Assembly (NCBI RefSeq): GCF_900103645.1
Contig: NZ_FNHP01000008.1
Span: 1 to 64,000, forward strand
DNA: 64,000 nucleotides
Direction of reading: 5' to 3'
DNA from: Oryzisolibacter propanilivorax
GTDB lineage: Bacteria > Pseudomonadota > Gammaproteobacteria > Burkholderiales > Burkholderiaceae_C
Under the pieces are notes generated by a model. It was given only the letters and a program-made list of their open reading frames with translations, was not told where the DNA came from and searched no databases. A program made the position numbers and the translations under genes. The number at the start of each line of letters is the position of its first letter. The first letter of the stretch is position 1. Shown piece after piece: positions 28,194 to 36,209 of this stretch.

Positions 28194-28682
28194 CGGCACG
28201 CTGGCACGCTGCGGCAATCAGTGAATGCCGAGGCCGACATGAAGGCGCTGATGGCGGCGCAGGTGCTGTTCTGGTTGCTGCGAGCGCCCGACGGCCATGC
28301 CAAGAACTTCAGCATTCAGCTTCTGCCACGCGGCCGTTTTCAGTTGACCCCGCTGTATGACGTGATGTCGGTCTACCCGGTGTTGGGCGATGGCCCCAAC
28401 CAGTGGTCGCCGTATGAAATCAAGCTGGCCATGGCCCTGCTCGGCAAGAACCGGCACTACGAGATGCACAGCATCCAGCGCAGGCACTTCAACAGCACCG
28501 CGCAGAAAGTTGGGTACGCATCGACCGTCGAGCCGATCATCGAAGAACTCCTGGCTCGTACGCCAGCGGCCATTGCCGAAGTGCAAGCGGAATTGCCACA
28601 AGACTTCTCACCGCGTGTCCGCGATGCCATCGTAGGCGGGCTTGAGCAGGCGGCCAGAACACTCAGTGGGATGCCACCGTAA
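28194..28682 (+). pseudogene. HipA-like kinase, C-terminal remnant
   Basis: Codons from about 28200 spell LRQSVNAEADMKALMAAQ, and the next residues read VLFWLL with GHAKNFSI. These are signatures of the C-terminal catalytic half of HipA serine/threonine kinases (the toxin of the HipBA persistence module). The frame is closed by a TAG at 28191. The N-terminal half and a hipB gene are missing from the plus strand upstream, so this is a truncated remnant. A GTG at 28221 could start a 153-residue product, but it would lack the ATP-binding N-lobe. It sits immediately before the right copy of the diverged repeat. Confidence 0.8.
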
Positions 28683-28721
28683 GCAGGCGAAGAGCAGGGC
28701 GTTCCAGGGCAAGTTCGAGCG

Positions 28722-28910
28722 CGCTAAGATGCAATCTGATCGACGATAAGGCCGAAAGTGTCGACGCCGCGCAAATCGCTCCATAACCCGCGCCAGCATT
28801 AAGCGAGCTTTTTTGACGGTAAATGCCGACGGTAAAACTTACGACGATCATCGCAAATCCCTTTAACCACGCGGGCTTGCGAGACCTGTTGATGATCGAG
28901 TGGGAGTGAG
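28722..28910. repeat. Right copy of a diverged ~190-bp direct repeat
   Basis: This is the counterpart of 13567-13770, same orientation. The shared blocks are CAAATCGCTCCAT, CCCGCGCCAGCA, TTTTTTGACGGTAAA, CGACGGTA and CCCTTTAACCACGCGGG, ending in CCTGTTGATGAT and GAGTGGG. A plus-strand frame from the ATG inside it reads 28 codons ending FNHAGLRDLLMIEWE then TGA. The 28911-29194 stretch that follows holds no gene I can support. Confidence 0.6.
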
Positions 28911-29194
28911 CGGCCGGTCGTCACGCACGGCCGTGTCAGCGCCCTGGACCAAGCCCGCGCCACGCGGGCTTTTTTGCGCCCGCTGGCGTTGCCCGGCCGG
29001 GTGCGGCGTCTGCGTTGCCGCACGTCGGCAGGTCTCCAGTACGCATGGTCCGTTTGCATGATGTTCCAGCCCCGGTGCACTGCTTGAATCCCGCGCTCGG
29101 GCTGCGGTATGGGCAGTGCCGGCTTTGTGCCGCGCCTGCCGCCGCGGCATGTGGCGGGGCGCCGTTCCCGCCAGGACTGACGCGAGGAAATGAG

Positions 29195-29953
29195 ATGACG
29201 GGAATGCTGCAAGGCAAGGTGGCGCTGGTGACCGGTGCCGGCCAGGGCGTGGGGCAGGGCATTGCCTACGCGCTGGCGGCCGAGGGCGCCAGGGTGGCCG
29301 TGGTCGGCCGCACGCTGGCCAAGCTGCAGGACACCTGCGCCGAGATCGAGCGCCGCGGCGGCACGGCGCTGGCCGTGCAGTGTGACGTGACGCGGGCAGC
29401 CGACATCGAGCGCTGCGTGGTGCAGGTGGTCGAGGCCCTTGGCGGCGTGCAGATCCTGGTGAACAACGCGCAGATCGTGCCCATCGGCACCCTCCTGCAG
29501 GTCAGCGACGAGGCCTTCATGCAGGGCATCGATTCCGGGCCGCTGGCCACCGTGCGCTTCATGCGCGCCTGCCATCCGCACCTCAAGGGCGACGGCGCCA
29601 TCATCAACCTGGCGTCGTCAGCCGCGGTGCGCTGGGACGCGAGCGGCTATGGCCACTACGCCGCGGTCAAGGAAGCCATCCGCGCCCTGAGCCGGGGCGC
29701 CGCCTGCGAGTGGGGCGCCGACGGCATCCGCACCAACGTCATCGCGCCGCACGCCATGTCGCCCGGCATGCAGGGCTGGATCGAGGCGCGCCCGGCCGAG
29801 GCCCAGGCTTTCCTCAACACCATCCCCCTGCGCCGCGTGGGCGACTGCGAGAACGACATTGGCCGCACCGTGGCCTTCCTGGTCAGCGACAACGCGCGCT
29901 ACCTGAACGGCGCCACCATCCCGCTGGACGGCGGCCAAGCTTACTGGGGCTGA
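29195..29953 (+). CDS. SDR-family oxidoreductase (first of a pair)
   Basis: This 252-residue classical short-chain dehydrogenase has a TGAGQGVGQG cofactor loop, a catalytic Ser in NLASSAAVRW, and YGHYAAVK for the Tyr-x3-Lys pair. The usual NNAG motif reads NNAQ. After the second strand VAVVGRT suggests NADP(H) preference because Arg replaces the acidic residue. The start ATG is preceded by GAGGAAATGAG; a longer frame upstream is not conserved-looking. Two bases separate its stop from the next SDR gene, so the pair is an operon. The substrate is unknown. Confidence 0.87.
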   Translation: MTGMLQGKVALVTGAGQGVGQGIAYALAAEGARVAVVGRTLAKLQDTCAEIERRGGTALAVQCDVTRAADIERCVVQVVEALGGVQILVNNAQIVPIGTLLQVSDEAFMQGIDSGPLATVRFMRACHPHLKGDGAIINLASSAAVRWDASGYGHYAAVKEAIRALSRGAACEWGADGIRTNVIAPHAMSPGMQGWIEARPAEAQAFLNTIPLRRVGDCENDIGRTVAFLVSDNARYLNGATIPLDGGQAYWG

Positions 29954-29955
29954 CC

Positions 29956-30768
29956 ATGGACAGTGCAACACACGACATGACGGGCCGCGTCGCGGTCATC
30001 ACGGGCGGCGCGCGCGGCATGGGGGCGCACACCGTGCGCCGCTTCGTCGAGGCCGGGGCGCAGGTGGTCATCGCCGACCTGCTGCAGGCCGAAGGCCTGG
30101 CACTGGCCGCAGAGCTGGGCGACGCCGCCCGCTTCCACCGGCACGACGTTGCGAGCGAGTCCAGCTGGCAGGCGCTGGCCGAGGCCACGCTGCGGCGCCT
30201 GGGCCGCATCGACGTGCTGGTGAACAACGCTGGGGTGATGCCGGTGGGCACGCTGGAGCAGATGCCGCTGGCGCAGTTCGAGCGGGCGCTGTCGGTTAAC
30301 TTGGTGGGGCCGTTCCTCGGCATCCAGGCAGTGACGCCGGCGATGCGCCGCCAGGGGCGCGGCGCCATCGTCAACATCTCCTCGGTCGATGGCCTGCGCG
30401 GCGCCAACGGGCTGGGCGCGTACGTGTCCAGCAAGTGGGGCGTGCGCGGCCTGACCAAGGTGGCGGCGCTGGAGCTGGGCCCGCACGGCATCCGCGTGAA
30501 CTCGGTGCATCCGGGTGGCGTGGACACGCAGATGGCCAATCCCGGCGGCTTGCCACGCGATGCGCTGGCCGGGCACTACCGCCACGTACCGCTGCAGCGC
30601 ATCGGCGCACCGGAAGAAGTGGCGCGCGCCACGCTGTTCCTGGCCAGCGATGCCGCCAGCTACTGCAACGGCAGCGAGCTGGCGGTGGACGGTGGCGCGG
30701 CTGCGGGCTTTTACTACGACGCCCTGCCGGGGGCGGCGACTGCGCCGACCAGTACCCTGCAGGCCTGA
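29956..30768 (+). CDS. SDR-family oxidoreductase (second of a pair)
   Basis: This 270-residue classical SDR has TGGARGMG at the N-terminus, VVIADLL (Asp after strand 2, so NAD(H) preference), NNAG, a Ser in NISSVDGLRG and YVSSK as the catalytic Tyr/Lys. It resembles hydroxysteroid or cyclohexanol dehydrogenases in sequence style, but the substrate cannot be read from the sequence. It begins 2 bases after the first SDR. Opposite cofactor preferences in the pair would allow a transhydrogenating or epimerising two-step, which is inference. Confidence 0.87.
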   Translation: MDSATHDMTGRVAVITGGARGMGAHTVRRFVEAGAQVVIADLLQAEGLALAAELGDAARFHRHDVASESSWQALAEATLRRLGRIDVLVNNAGVMPVGTLEQMPLAQFERALSVNLVGPFLGIQAVTPAMRRQGRGAIVNISSVDGLRGANGLGAYVSSKWGVRGLTKVAALELGPHGIRVNSVHPGGVDTQMANPGGLPRDALAGHYRHVPLQRIGAPEEVARATLFLASDAASYCNGSELAVDGGAAAGFYYDALPGAATAPTSTLQA

Positions 30769-31028
30769 CGCCGCCATGCCCACCTATCCGCCTGCCTGGC
30801 CGGCGGTCCACGCCACGGCGCAGCCGCCGCACTTGCGTAGCCCGCCGTCCGCTGTTGCTGCCTGACCGGAGTTGCGCGCCAGTGCCGGGCGGTATGCAGT
30901 GCGGCGCCCCGGGCGCGCCTTCTGCCTACAGCCTATCGGCGCCACACTGGACACCATAGTGCGCTGGCAGATCCGCACGCCTGCAGGGTGTCGGAGGATT
31001 GCCGGGACATAGTGCACAGGGAATATCC

Positions 31029-33488
31029 ATGGCTGGGCAAACGCCGCGACAACACGATGACAACGAGGCAGTGGCGCTGCTGTACGAGGTGGGCACGCTG
31101 TGTGCGCGCGTGGATAACCCGTTCGCCATCTGCCTGGACAAGCTGCTGGACGCCGCCGTGCGCCTGTCGGGCAGCGACGGCGGCTTGCTGCAGACGCTGG
31201 ACCCGCGCACCGGCCCGCCCGACACGCTGTGCTGCCAGCAGATGTTTGGGGATCTCGACGCCAGCGCACTGCGCCGCGAGTGGGAATCGTCCGCCATGGC
31301 CGCCGCGCTGCGCCAAGGCGGCGCACTGTGCACGCGCGACCTGCAATCTGATGCCAGCGCCGTGGCCGATGACGGCACAACCGTGCCCTGGTCGCAGGAC
31401 TTCGTGCGGCAGATGCGCGCAGCCGGCATGCGCGCGTGCGTCGTCCACCCGCTGGTGGCGCATGCCGACGGACTGCTGGGCGTACTGCTGACCTGCTCGC
31501 GTGCGCCGCTTGCGGTCGACGGGCCGCCGTCCCGGGTGCTGCAGCTGCTGGTGCGCCAGGCCACCGACTATCTGGAGCGCAAGCGTGCCGAGGCACTGAT
31601 CCAGGAAAGCGAGGCGCGCTTTCGCGCCTTCACCAGCGCCACCTGCGACGTGGTCTACAGCATGAACGCGGACTGGAGCGTGCTGCTCCACCTGCAGAGC
31701 CGCGAGCTCGTGCGCGACAGCGTGACACCCAACCAGGGCTGGTTCGACCAGTACATCCCGCGCGAGGACCAGCCCGCGGTGCGCGCCGCTATTGACCAAG
31801 CCATGGCCAGCCAAGGCGTGTTCGAGCTGGAGCACCGCGTGCAGCGCATCGACGGCAGCATCGGCTGGACGCATTCGCGCGCGCTGCCGCTCCTGGATGC
31901 CCAGGGTCGGGTGACCGAGTGGTTCGGCACCGCCAGCGATGTGACCCAACGCCGCTTGGCGCGCGACGCGGTGAACCTGAGCGAGCAGCGCTACAGCGAC
32001 CTGTTTAATTCCATCGACCAGGGCTATGCCGTGATCCGGGTAGAGCTCGATCCGCAGGACCACCCCACGGACTATGTCTTCTTGGAGGTCAACCCCGCAT
32101 TCGTGCAGCACACCGGGCTGCAGGACGTGGTCGGCCGCCACGCGCGCGACTGCATGGCCGAGCCGGAGCAGATCTGGTTCGATATCTTTGGCCGCGTGGC
32201 GTTGACCGGCGAGCCGATCCGTTTCGAGCAGTATTCACGCGAGCTGGGCCGCCACTTCGACGTGTTTGCCTTTCGCCTGGGCCTGCCCGAGGCGCGCGAA
32301 GTGGCGGTGCTGTTCAACGACATCTCGGCGCGCCGCGCGCACGAGCAGGCGCAGCGCCTGGCCGACCGGCGCAAGGACGAGTTCCTGGCGACGCTGGCGC
32401 ACGAGCTGCGCAACCCCATGGCGCCGATCCGCACCGGCCTGCACATCCTGCAGATGGGCCGCGCCGACGCCGGCAAGACGGGGCAGGTGCTGGCCTCGTT
32501 GCAGCGCCAGGTGGACCACATGGTGCGGCTGGTGGACGACTTGCTGGAGGTCTCGCGCATCTCGCGCGGCAAGGTCGAGCTGCGGCGTGCGCCGGTCGAC
32601 CTGGCCTCGGTGCTGGCCAGCGCGGTCGAGACCAGCACGCCGCAGATCGACGCCATGCGCCATCGCCTGCAGCTACACCTGCCGCGCGCGCCGCTGCGCG
32701 TGGACGCTGACGCGGTTCGGCTGTCGCAGGTCTTCGCCAACCTGCTGAACAACGCCGCCAAGTACACCGACGAAGGGGGCGAGATCGTGTTGGCGGCGCG
32801 GGCCGAGGGTGGGCAGGCGCTGGTGTCAGTGCAGGACAACGGCATCGGGCTGGCGCCGGAGATGCTGGAGGACGTGTTCCAGATGTTCGTGCAGGCCGGC
32901 CAGCCCGGCATGCGCGCGCGCGGCGGCCTGGGCATCGGCCTGACGCTGGTGCGCAGCCTGGTCGAGCTGCACGGCGGGAGCATCCACGCCAGCAGCGAGG
33001 GACTGGGCCTGGGCTGCACCTTCACCGTCAGCCTGCCGCTGCTGCAGGACAGGCCGGCCCAGCCCGCGGCCGGCGCCGATGGCGATGCCCCGCAGGCGCC
33101 GGAATCACGTCCCCGGTGCGTGCTGGTGGTGGACGACAACGTGGACGCCGCCGAAGGCCTGCGCATGCTGCTGGAAACGCTGGGCATGCAGGCGCACGCG
33201 GTCTACAGCGGCGCCAGCGGGCTAGAGGCGATCGCCGAGCTGCGGCCCGAGCTGGTGTTCCTGGACATCGGCATGCCGGTCATGGGCGGGCTGGAGTTCG
33301 CGCGCCGCATCCACACGCGCTTCGGCAGTGCGCGGCCGATGCTGGTGGCCGTCACCGGCTGGGGCCGCGACGAGGACCTGGAACGCTCGCGCCAGGCCGG
33401 CATCGACCACCACCTGGTCAAGCCGCTGGAGCTGGACGACCTGATGCGCATCCTGGAACCACAGCCGCAGGCCGTGCCCGCGCCTTGA
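31029..33488 (+). CDS. Hybrid sensor histidine kinase (GAF-PAS-PAS-HisKA-HATPase-REC)
   Basis: The 819-residue soluble hybrid kinase contains an N-terminal GAF-like domain (about residues 15-175), two PAS domains (about 190-430), an H-box AHELRNPMAPIRTG (His near residue 457), an ATPase with NLLNNAAKYTDEG, and a C-terminal receiver with VLVVDDNVDAAEG and phospho-acceptor Asp in FLDIGMP (near 746). No transmembrane helix is present, so the signal is cytoplasmic. I chose the ATG at 31029; a TTG 30 bases earlier has no better support. No cognate regulator is adjacent. Its first PAS resembles one in the larger kinase at 36210. Confidence 0.88.
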   Translation: MAGQTPRQHDDNEAVALLYEVGTLCARVDNPFAICLDKLLDAAVRLSGSDGGLLQTLDPRTGPPDTLCCQQMFGDLDASALRREWESSAMAAALRQGGALCTRDLQSDASAVADDGTTVPWSQDFVRQMRAAGMRACVVHPLVAHADGLLGVLLTCSRAPLAVDGPPSRVLQLLVRQATDYLERKRAEALIQESEARFRAFTSATCDVVYSMNADWSVLLHLQSRELVRDSVTPNQGWFDQYIPREDQPAVRAAIDQAMASQGVFELEHRVQRIDGSIGWTHSRALPLLDAQGRVTEWFGTASDVTQRRLARDAVNLSEQRYSDLFNSIDQGYAVIRVELDPQDHPTDYVFLEVNPAFVQHTGLQDVVGRHARDCMAEPEQIWFDIFGRVALTGEPIRFEQYSRELGRHFDVFAFRLGLPEAREVAVLFNDISARRAHEQAQRLADRRKDEFLATLAHELRNPMAPIRTGLHILQMGRADAGKTGQVLASLQRQVDHMVRLVDDLLEVSRISRGKVELRRAPVDLASVLASAVETSTPQIDAMRHRLQLHLPRAPLRVDADAVRLSQVFANLLNNAAKYTDEGGEIVLAARAEGGQALVSVQDNGIGLAPEMLEDVFQMFVQAGQPGMRARGGLGIGLTLVRSLVELHGGSIHASSEGLGLGCTFTVSLPLLQDRPAQPAAGADGDAPQAPESRPRCVLVVDDNVDAAEGLRMLLETLGMQAHAVYSGASGLEAIAELRPELVFLDIGMPVMGGLEFARRIHTRFGSARPMLVAVTGWGRDEDLERSRQAGIDHHLVKPLELDDLMRILEPQPQAVPAP

Positions 33489-33617
33489 TCGGGCACCGCG
33501 CGCCGCACCAGCGGGCAGGGCGCGGGCAGGTGGGGACGGCGCACGGATGTGGATGTTGTCTGGCGCGCCGGTCGGCGGCGCGGGCGCACCATGGCACTTC
33601 ATGCCGCTGATAAAAAT

Positions 33618-33647
33618 TTGATAATGAGAATTGTTATCAATTAAAAT
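33618..33647 (+). promoter_or_regulatory. Promoter with Fur box before the ZIP transporter
   Basis: A -35 TTGATA (33618-33623) and a -10 TAAAAT (33642-33647) are separated by 18 bases. A 19-base Fur-box-like sequence, GATAATGAGAATTGTTATC (33620-33638), lies between them and matches the GATAATGATAATCATTATC consensus at 16 of 19 positions. Occupancy by Fur-Fe would block the promoter. The transcript would lead into the 32-codon frame and the ZIP gene. Confidence 0.75.
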
Positions 33648-33653
33648 ACTGCC

Positions 33654-33752
33654 ATGACCTCGCGCCGCCTGCCTCGCCTTGCAACGCCGCACCCGCCCTC
33701 CGGCGCGGCAGGCCGTGCCGCTGCCGCATTCCGTTCCAGGAGCACGCCATGA
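33654..33752 (+). CDS. Possible 32-residue leader peptide of the ZIP gene
   Basis: A short Arg/Ala/Pro-rich frame starts at the first ATG after the Fur-box promoter (MTSRRLPRL) and ends in a TGA that overlaps the ATG of the ZIP transporter. The overlap would couple translation of the two. There is no clear ribosome site before it and no homology is known to me, so it may be chance in GC-rich DNA. Confidence 0.3.
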   Translation: MTSRRLPRLATPHPPSGAAGRAAAAFRSRSTP

Positions 33753-34654
33753 ACCACGCCGCACTGTCCCTTGACTGGCACACCTGGCGCCTGCGCACCT
33801 GGCTGGGGCTGGGCGCGTGCCTGGCCGGCGCGCTGGTGCTGCTGACGCAGGCCTGGGGCTATGTGCAGTCCGATCCGGTGGTCATGAACGCGCTGGTGGG
33901 CGGTTCGGTGGCGGCGCTGGCCACGGCGATCGGCACGGTGCCGGTGCTGCTGTCGCGCGAGCTGTCCGAGCGCGTGCAGGACACGTTGTTCGGCTTTGGC
34001 GCCGGCGTGATGCTGGCGGCCAGCGCGTTCTCGCTCATCATCCCCGGGCTGGAGGCGGCGCGCAGCGCACAGGTCTTCGGCGGCGGGCCCTGGGCCGCCG
34101 GCGGCGTGGTGGGCAGCGCCATCGTGCTGGGCGCGCTGGCGCTGCTGGCCATGGACCGGCTGCTGCCGCACGAGCACTTCATCAAGGGCCGCGAGGGCGC
34201 GGCGGCGCGCAAGCTGCACCGCACCTGGCTGTTCGTCATCGCCATCGCGCTGCACAACCTGCCCGAGGGGCTGGCAATCGGCGTCGGCTACGCCGCCAAC
34301 GAGGGCGTGCGCGCCAACGCGCTGGCCATGGGCATCGCCATCCAGGACGTGCCCGAGGGGCTGGTGGTGGCGGTGGCGTTGCTGGCCGCCGGCTACGGCC
34401 GCGCCTTCGCGGTGTCGCTGGGCATGGCGTCGGGCCTGGTCGAGCCCATCGGCGCGGTGCTGGGCGCGGCCATCGTCAGCTATTCGGCGGCGCTGATGCC
34501 CTGGGGCCTGGGTTTTGCCGCCGGCGCCATGCTGTTCGTCATCAGCCACGAGATCATCCCCGAGTCGCACCGCAAGGGACACGAGGCTTTCGCCACCGGC
34601 GGGCTGATCATCGGCTTCGTGCTGATGATGCTGCTGGATACGGCGCTGGGCTGA
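33749..34654 (+). CDS. ZIP-family metal transporter
   Basis: This 301-residue membrane protein of the ZIP family has the metal-binding helices HNLPEGLAIGVG and QDVPEGLVVAVA, and ISHEIIPESHRKGHE near the C-terminus. About eight hydrophobic segments are visible. ZIP proteins import divalent metals such as zinc or iron. Start ATG follows CCAGGAGCACGCC. The Fur box in its promoter indicates iron-controlled expression, so ferrous iron is a likely substrate in addition to zinc. Confidence 0.9.
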   Translation: MNHAALSLDWHTWRLRTWLGLGACLAGALVLLTQAWGYVQSDPVVMNALVGGSVAALATAIGTVPVLLSRELSERVQDTLFGFGAGVMLAASAFSLIIPGLEAARSAQVFGGGPWAAGGVVGSAIVLGALALLAMDRLLPHEHFIKGREGAAARKLHRTWLFVIAIALHNLPEGLAIGVGYAANEGVRANALAMGIAIQDVPEGLVVAVALLAAGYGRAFAVSLGMASGLVEPIGAVLGAAIVSYSAALMPWGLGFAAGAMLFVISHEIIPESHRKGHEAFATGGLIIGFVLMMLLDTALG

Positions 34655-34723
34655 GCAGCAGCACGTTCGGCCCAGCACGCCTGGGCGCCGGGCCCTTTGA
34701 CTTTTTTCCAGGAGAACCATGGC

Positions 34724-35380
34724 ATGCAGGTGTGCGAACCCGACCTGGCACGCGAGCACTGCGCGCTGATGCGGGACTATGGCCGCGCCCAGCTGCGCTG
34801 CAGCGAACAGATGGGCGCGCAGGCGCGCGAGATCGAGCGGCTGCAGGCCGAAAACCTGTGCCTGCGCGCGCGCCTGGTGGCGCGTGAGACGGCGCTGGCC
34901 TGGGCCGCGCAGGACCACGCGGCGCGCGAGCAGGCCGCCTGGAGCCTGCCCGGCCGCCTGGCGCTGGCGCGGCGCTGGGGCACGCTGCTGGCGCTGTTGC
35001 GCGAACTGCTGAACGAACCCGTCCCGTCCGGCCAGCCGATGCCTCGGGCCGATGCCCTGGGCAGCCCCGCGCCGCCGCCCGACGAGGACGCTGCCTGGAG
35101 CGCGCACGACGCGCAGGCGCTGGAGGACAGCCTGCGCGCCGCCGACCTGGTGGTCTGCCAGACCGGCTGCCTGGGCCACGGCGCCTTCTGGCGCGTGCAT
35201 GATCACTGCCGGCGCACCGGCAAGACCTGCGTGCTGGTGGCGCAGCCCGATCTGCTGCGTCTGATGCAGGGCCGCGACCCAGGCGCCGCCACGCCTGCGC
35301 CGCAGGAGCGCAAGGCGCAGGTTGCGGCCATCGCGCCGGCGTCCTGCGCCAGCTGCAGCGCCGGCGGCCGCCCCGGCTGA
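34724..35380 (+). CDS. DUF2325 domain protein
   Basis: The 218-residue protein has an N-terminal coiled-coil-like region (RAQLRCSEQMGAQAREIERL onward) and a C-terminal DUF2325 domain, recognisable as DLVVCQTGCLGHGAFWRVHD followed by HCRRTGKTCVLVAQP. The biochemical role of DUF2325 is unknown. The start ATG follows CCAGGAGAACC; a TTG 27 bases upstream is less likely. It lies 69 bases after the ZIP gene, likely in the same Fur-controlled transcript, which hints at metal or oxygen-linked physiology. The C-terminal tail is Ala/Cys-rich and unconserved. Confidence 0.82.
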   Translation: MQVCEPDLAREHCALMRDYGRAQLRCSEQMGAQAREIERLQAENLCLRARLVARETALAWAAQDHAAREQAAWSLPGRLALARRWGTLLALLRELLNEPVPSGQPMPRADALGSPAPPPDEDAAWSAHDAQALEDSLRAADLVVCQTGCLGHGAFWRVHDHCRRTGKTCVLVAQPDLLRLMQGRDPGAATPAPQERKAQVAAIAPASCASCSAGGRPG

Positions 35381-35447
35381 AGCGCCGCCACGCCACTACC
35401 ATTGCGCCTTTGTGGCGCCGCGCGCCACGGCAACAGGAGTGCATTGC

Positions 35448-36071
35448 GTGACAGGATCTTCGCTGTTCTTTCCCCGGGCCGCGCTGGCGGCCGCCACCTG
35501 GGCCGGCGTGCTGGCGCTGTCCGGCTGTGCCAGCCGCGAGGCCACGGTGCCGCGCGTGCAGCAGGGCGGTGGCGAGGGCGGTGCGCGCACCGTGCAGGTG
35601 GCGCCCGAGCGCCTGGCCTGCGAGACCGGGCCGCGCTGCCCGGTGCTGGCCGTGTCGTGGACCAGCCGCCACGCCGGCCAGGCGCGGCTGATGGTCGCGC
35701 TGCCCGGCACCTCCGCTCAGGTGAGGGGCGCGGACGTGCACATCGGCGGCTCGGAGACGGTGCGCCTGCGCGTGCCGGCCGGCAGCGCCGCACCGGCAAA
35801 CGCGCCAGCGCTGCCGGGCGCCGCGCAGTTCGACGTGCCGCTGCGGCTGGTGGACCGGCTGGCCCATGCCCCGCGCACCTGGATGCGCGTGTATACCGAA
35901 GGCGGCGGCATGGTGGACGAATTCGTGTTCAACGGTGAGCAGCGCAGCCGCGCGTCCGAGGCGATGGCGCACTTCCTGACTGCTGTACAGGGCGCGGGCG
36001 GCAAAGGCGAGGGGCTGGACGGGGCGCGCGGTGGCCTGTTTGAACGCCTGGGAGTCGGCGCGGATAAGTGA
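35448..36071 (+). CDS. Putative lipoprotein of unknown function
   Basis: A 207-residue protein starting at a GTG (VTGSSLFF) has a lipoprotein signal with lipobox ALSGC about 29 residues in. The mature part is beta-rich with no motif I recognise and includes two Cys in ACETGPRCPVLAVSW. Upstream of the GTG is an AACAGGAGTG ribosome site; a longer in-frame reading lies in GC-rich DNA without a signal peptide. It is 67 bases from the DUF2325 gene on the same strand. Confidence 0.62.
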   Translation: MTGSSLFFPRAALAAATWAGVLALSGCASREATVPRVQQGGGEGGARTVQVAPERLACETGPRCPVLAVSWTSRHAGQARLMVALPGTSAQVRGADVHIGGSETVRLRVPAGSAAPANAPALPGAAQFDVPLRLVDRLAHAPRTWMRVYTEGGGMVDEFVFNGEQRSRASEAMAHFLTAVQGAGGKGEGLDGARGGLFERLGVGADK

Positions 36072-36209
36072 CCAACGTGCCGCGTGTCTGTGCGCTGATG
36101 CGGCTGCCACGCCCAGCATGCACCGTACCGGGTTACGCCAGGAAAGGGGCCGTCGCACACGCAATAATGCCTGTTTCTGCCTTCCGTCCCGCACAGGAGC
36201 TGCACCCCA

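Noticed and set aside
28221-28682. HipA as an intact toxin
   Set aside because: Only the C-terminal catalytic half is present, with a stop codon just upstream and no hipB, so it is recorded as a remnant.
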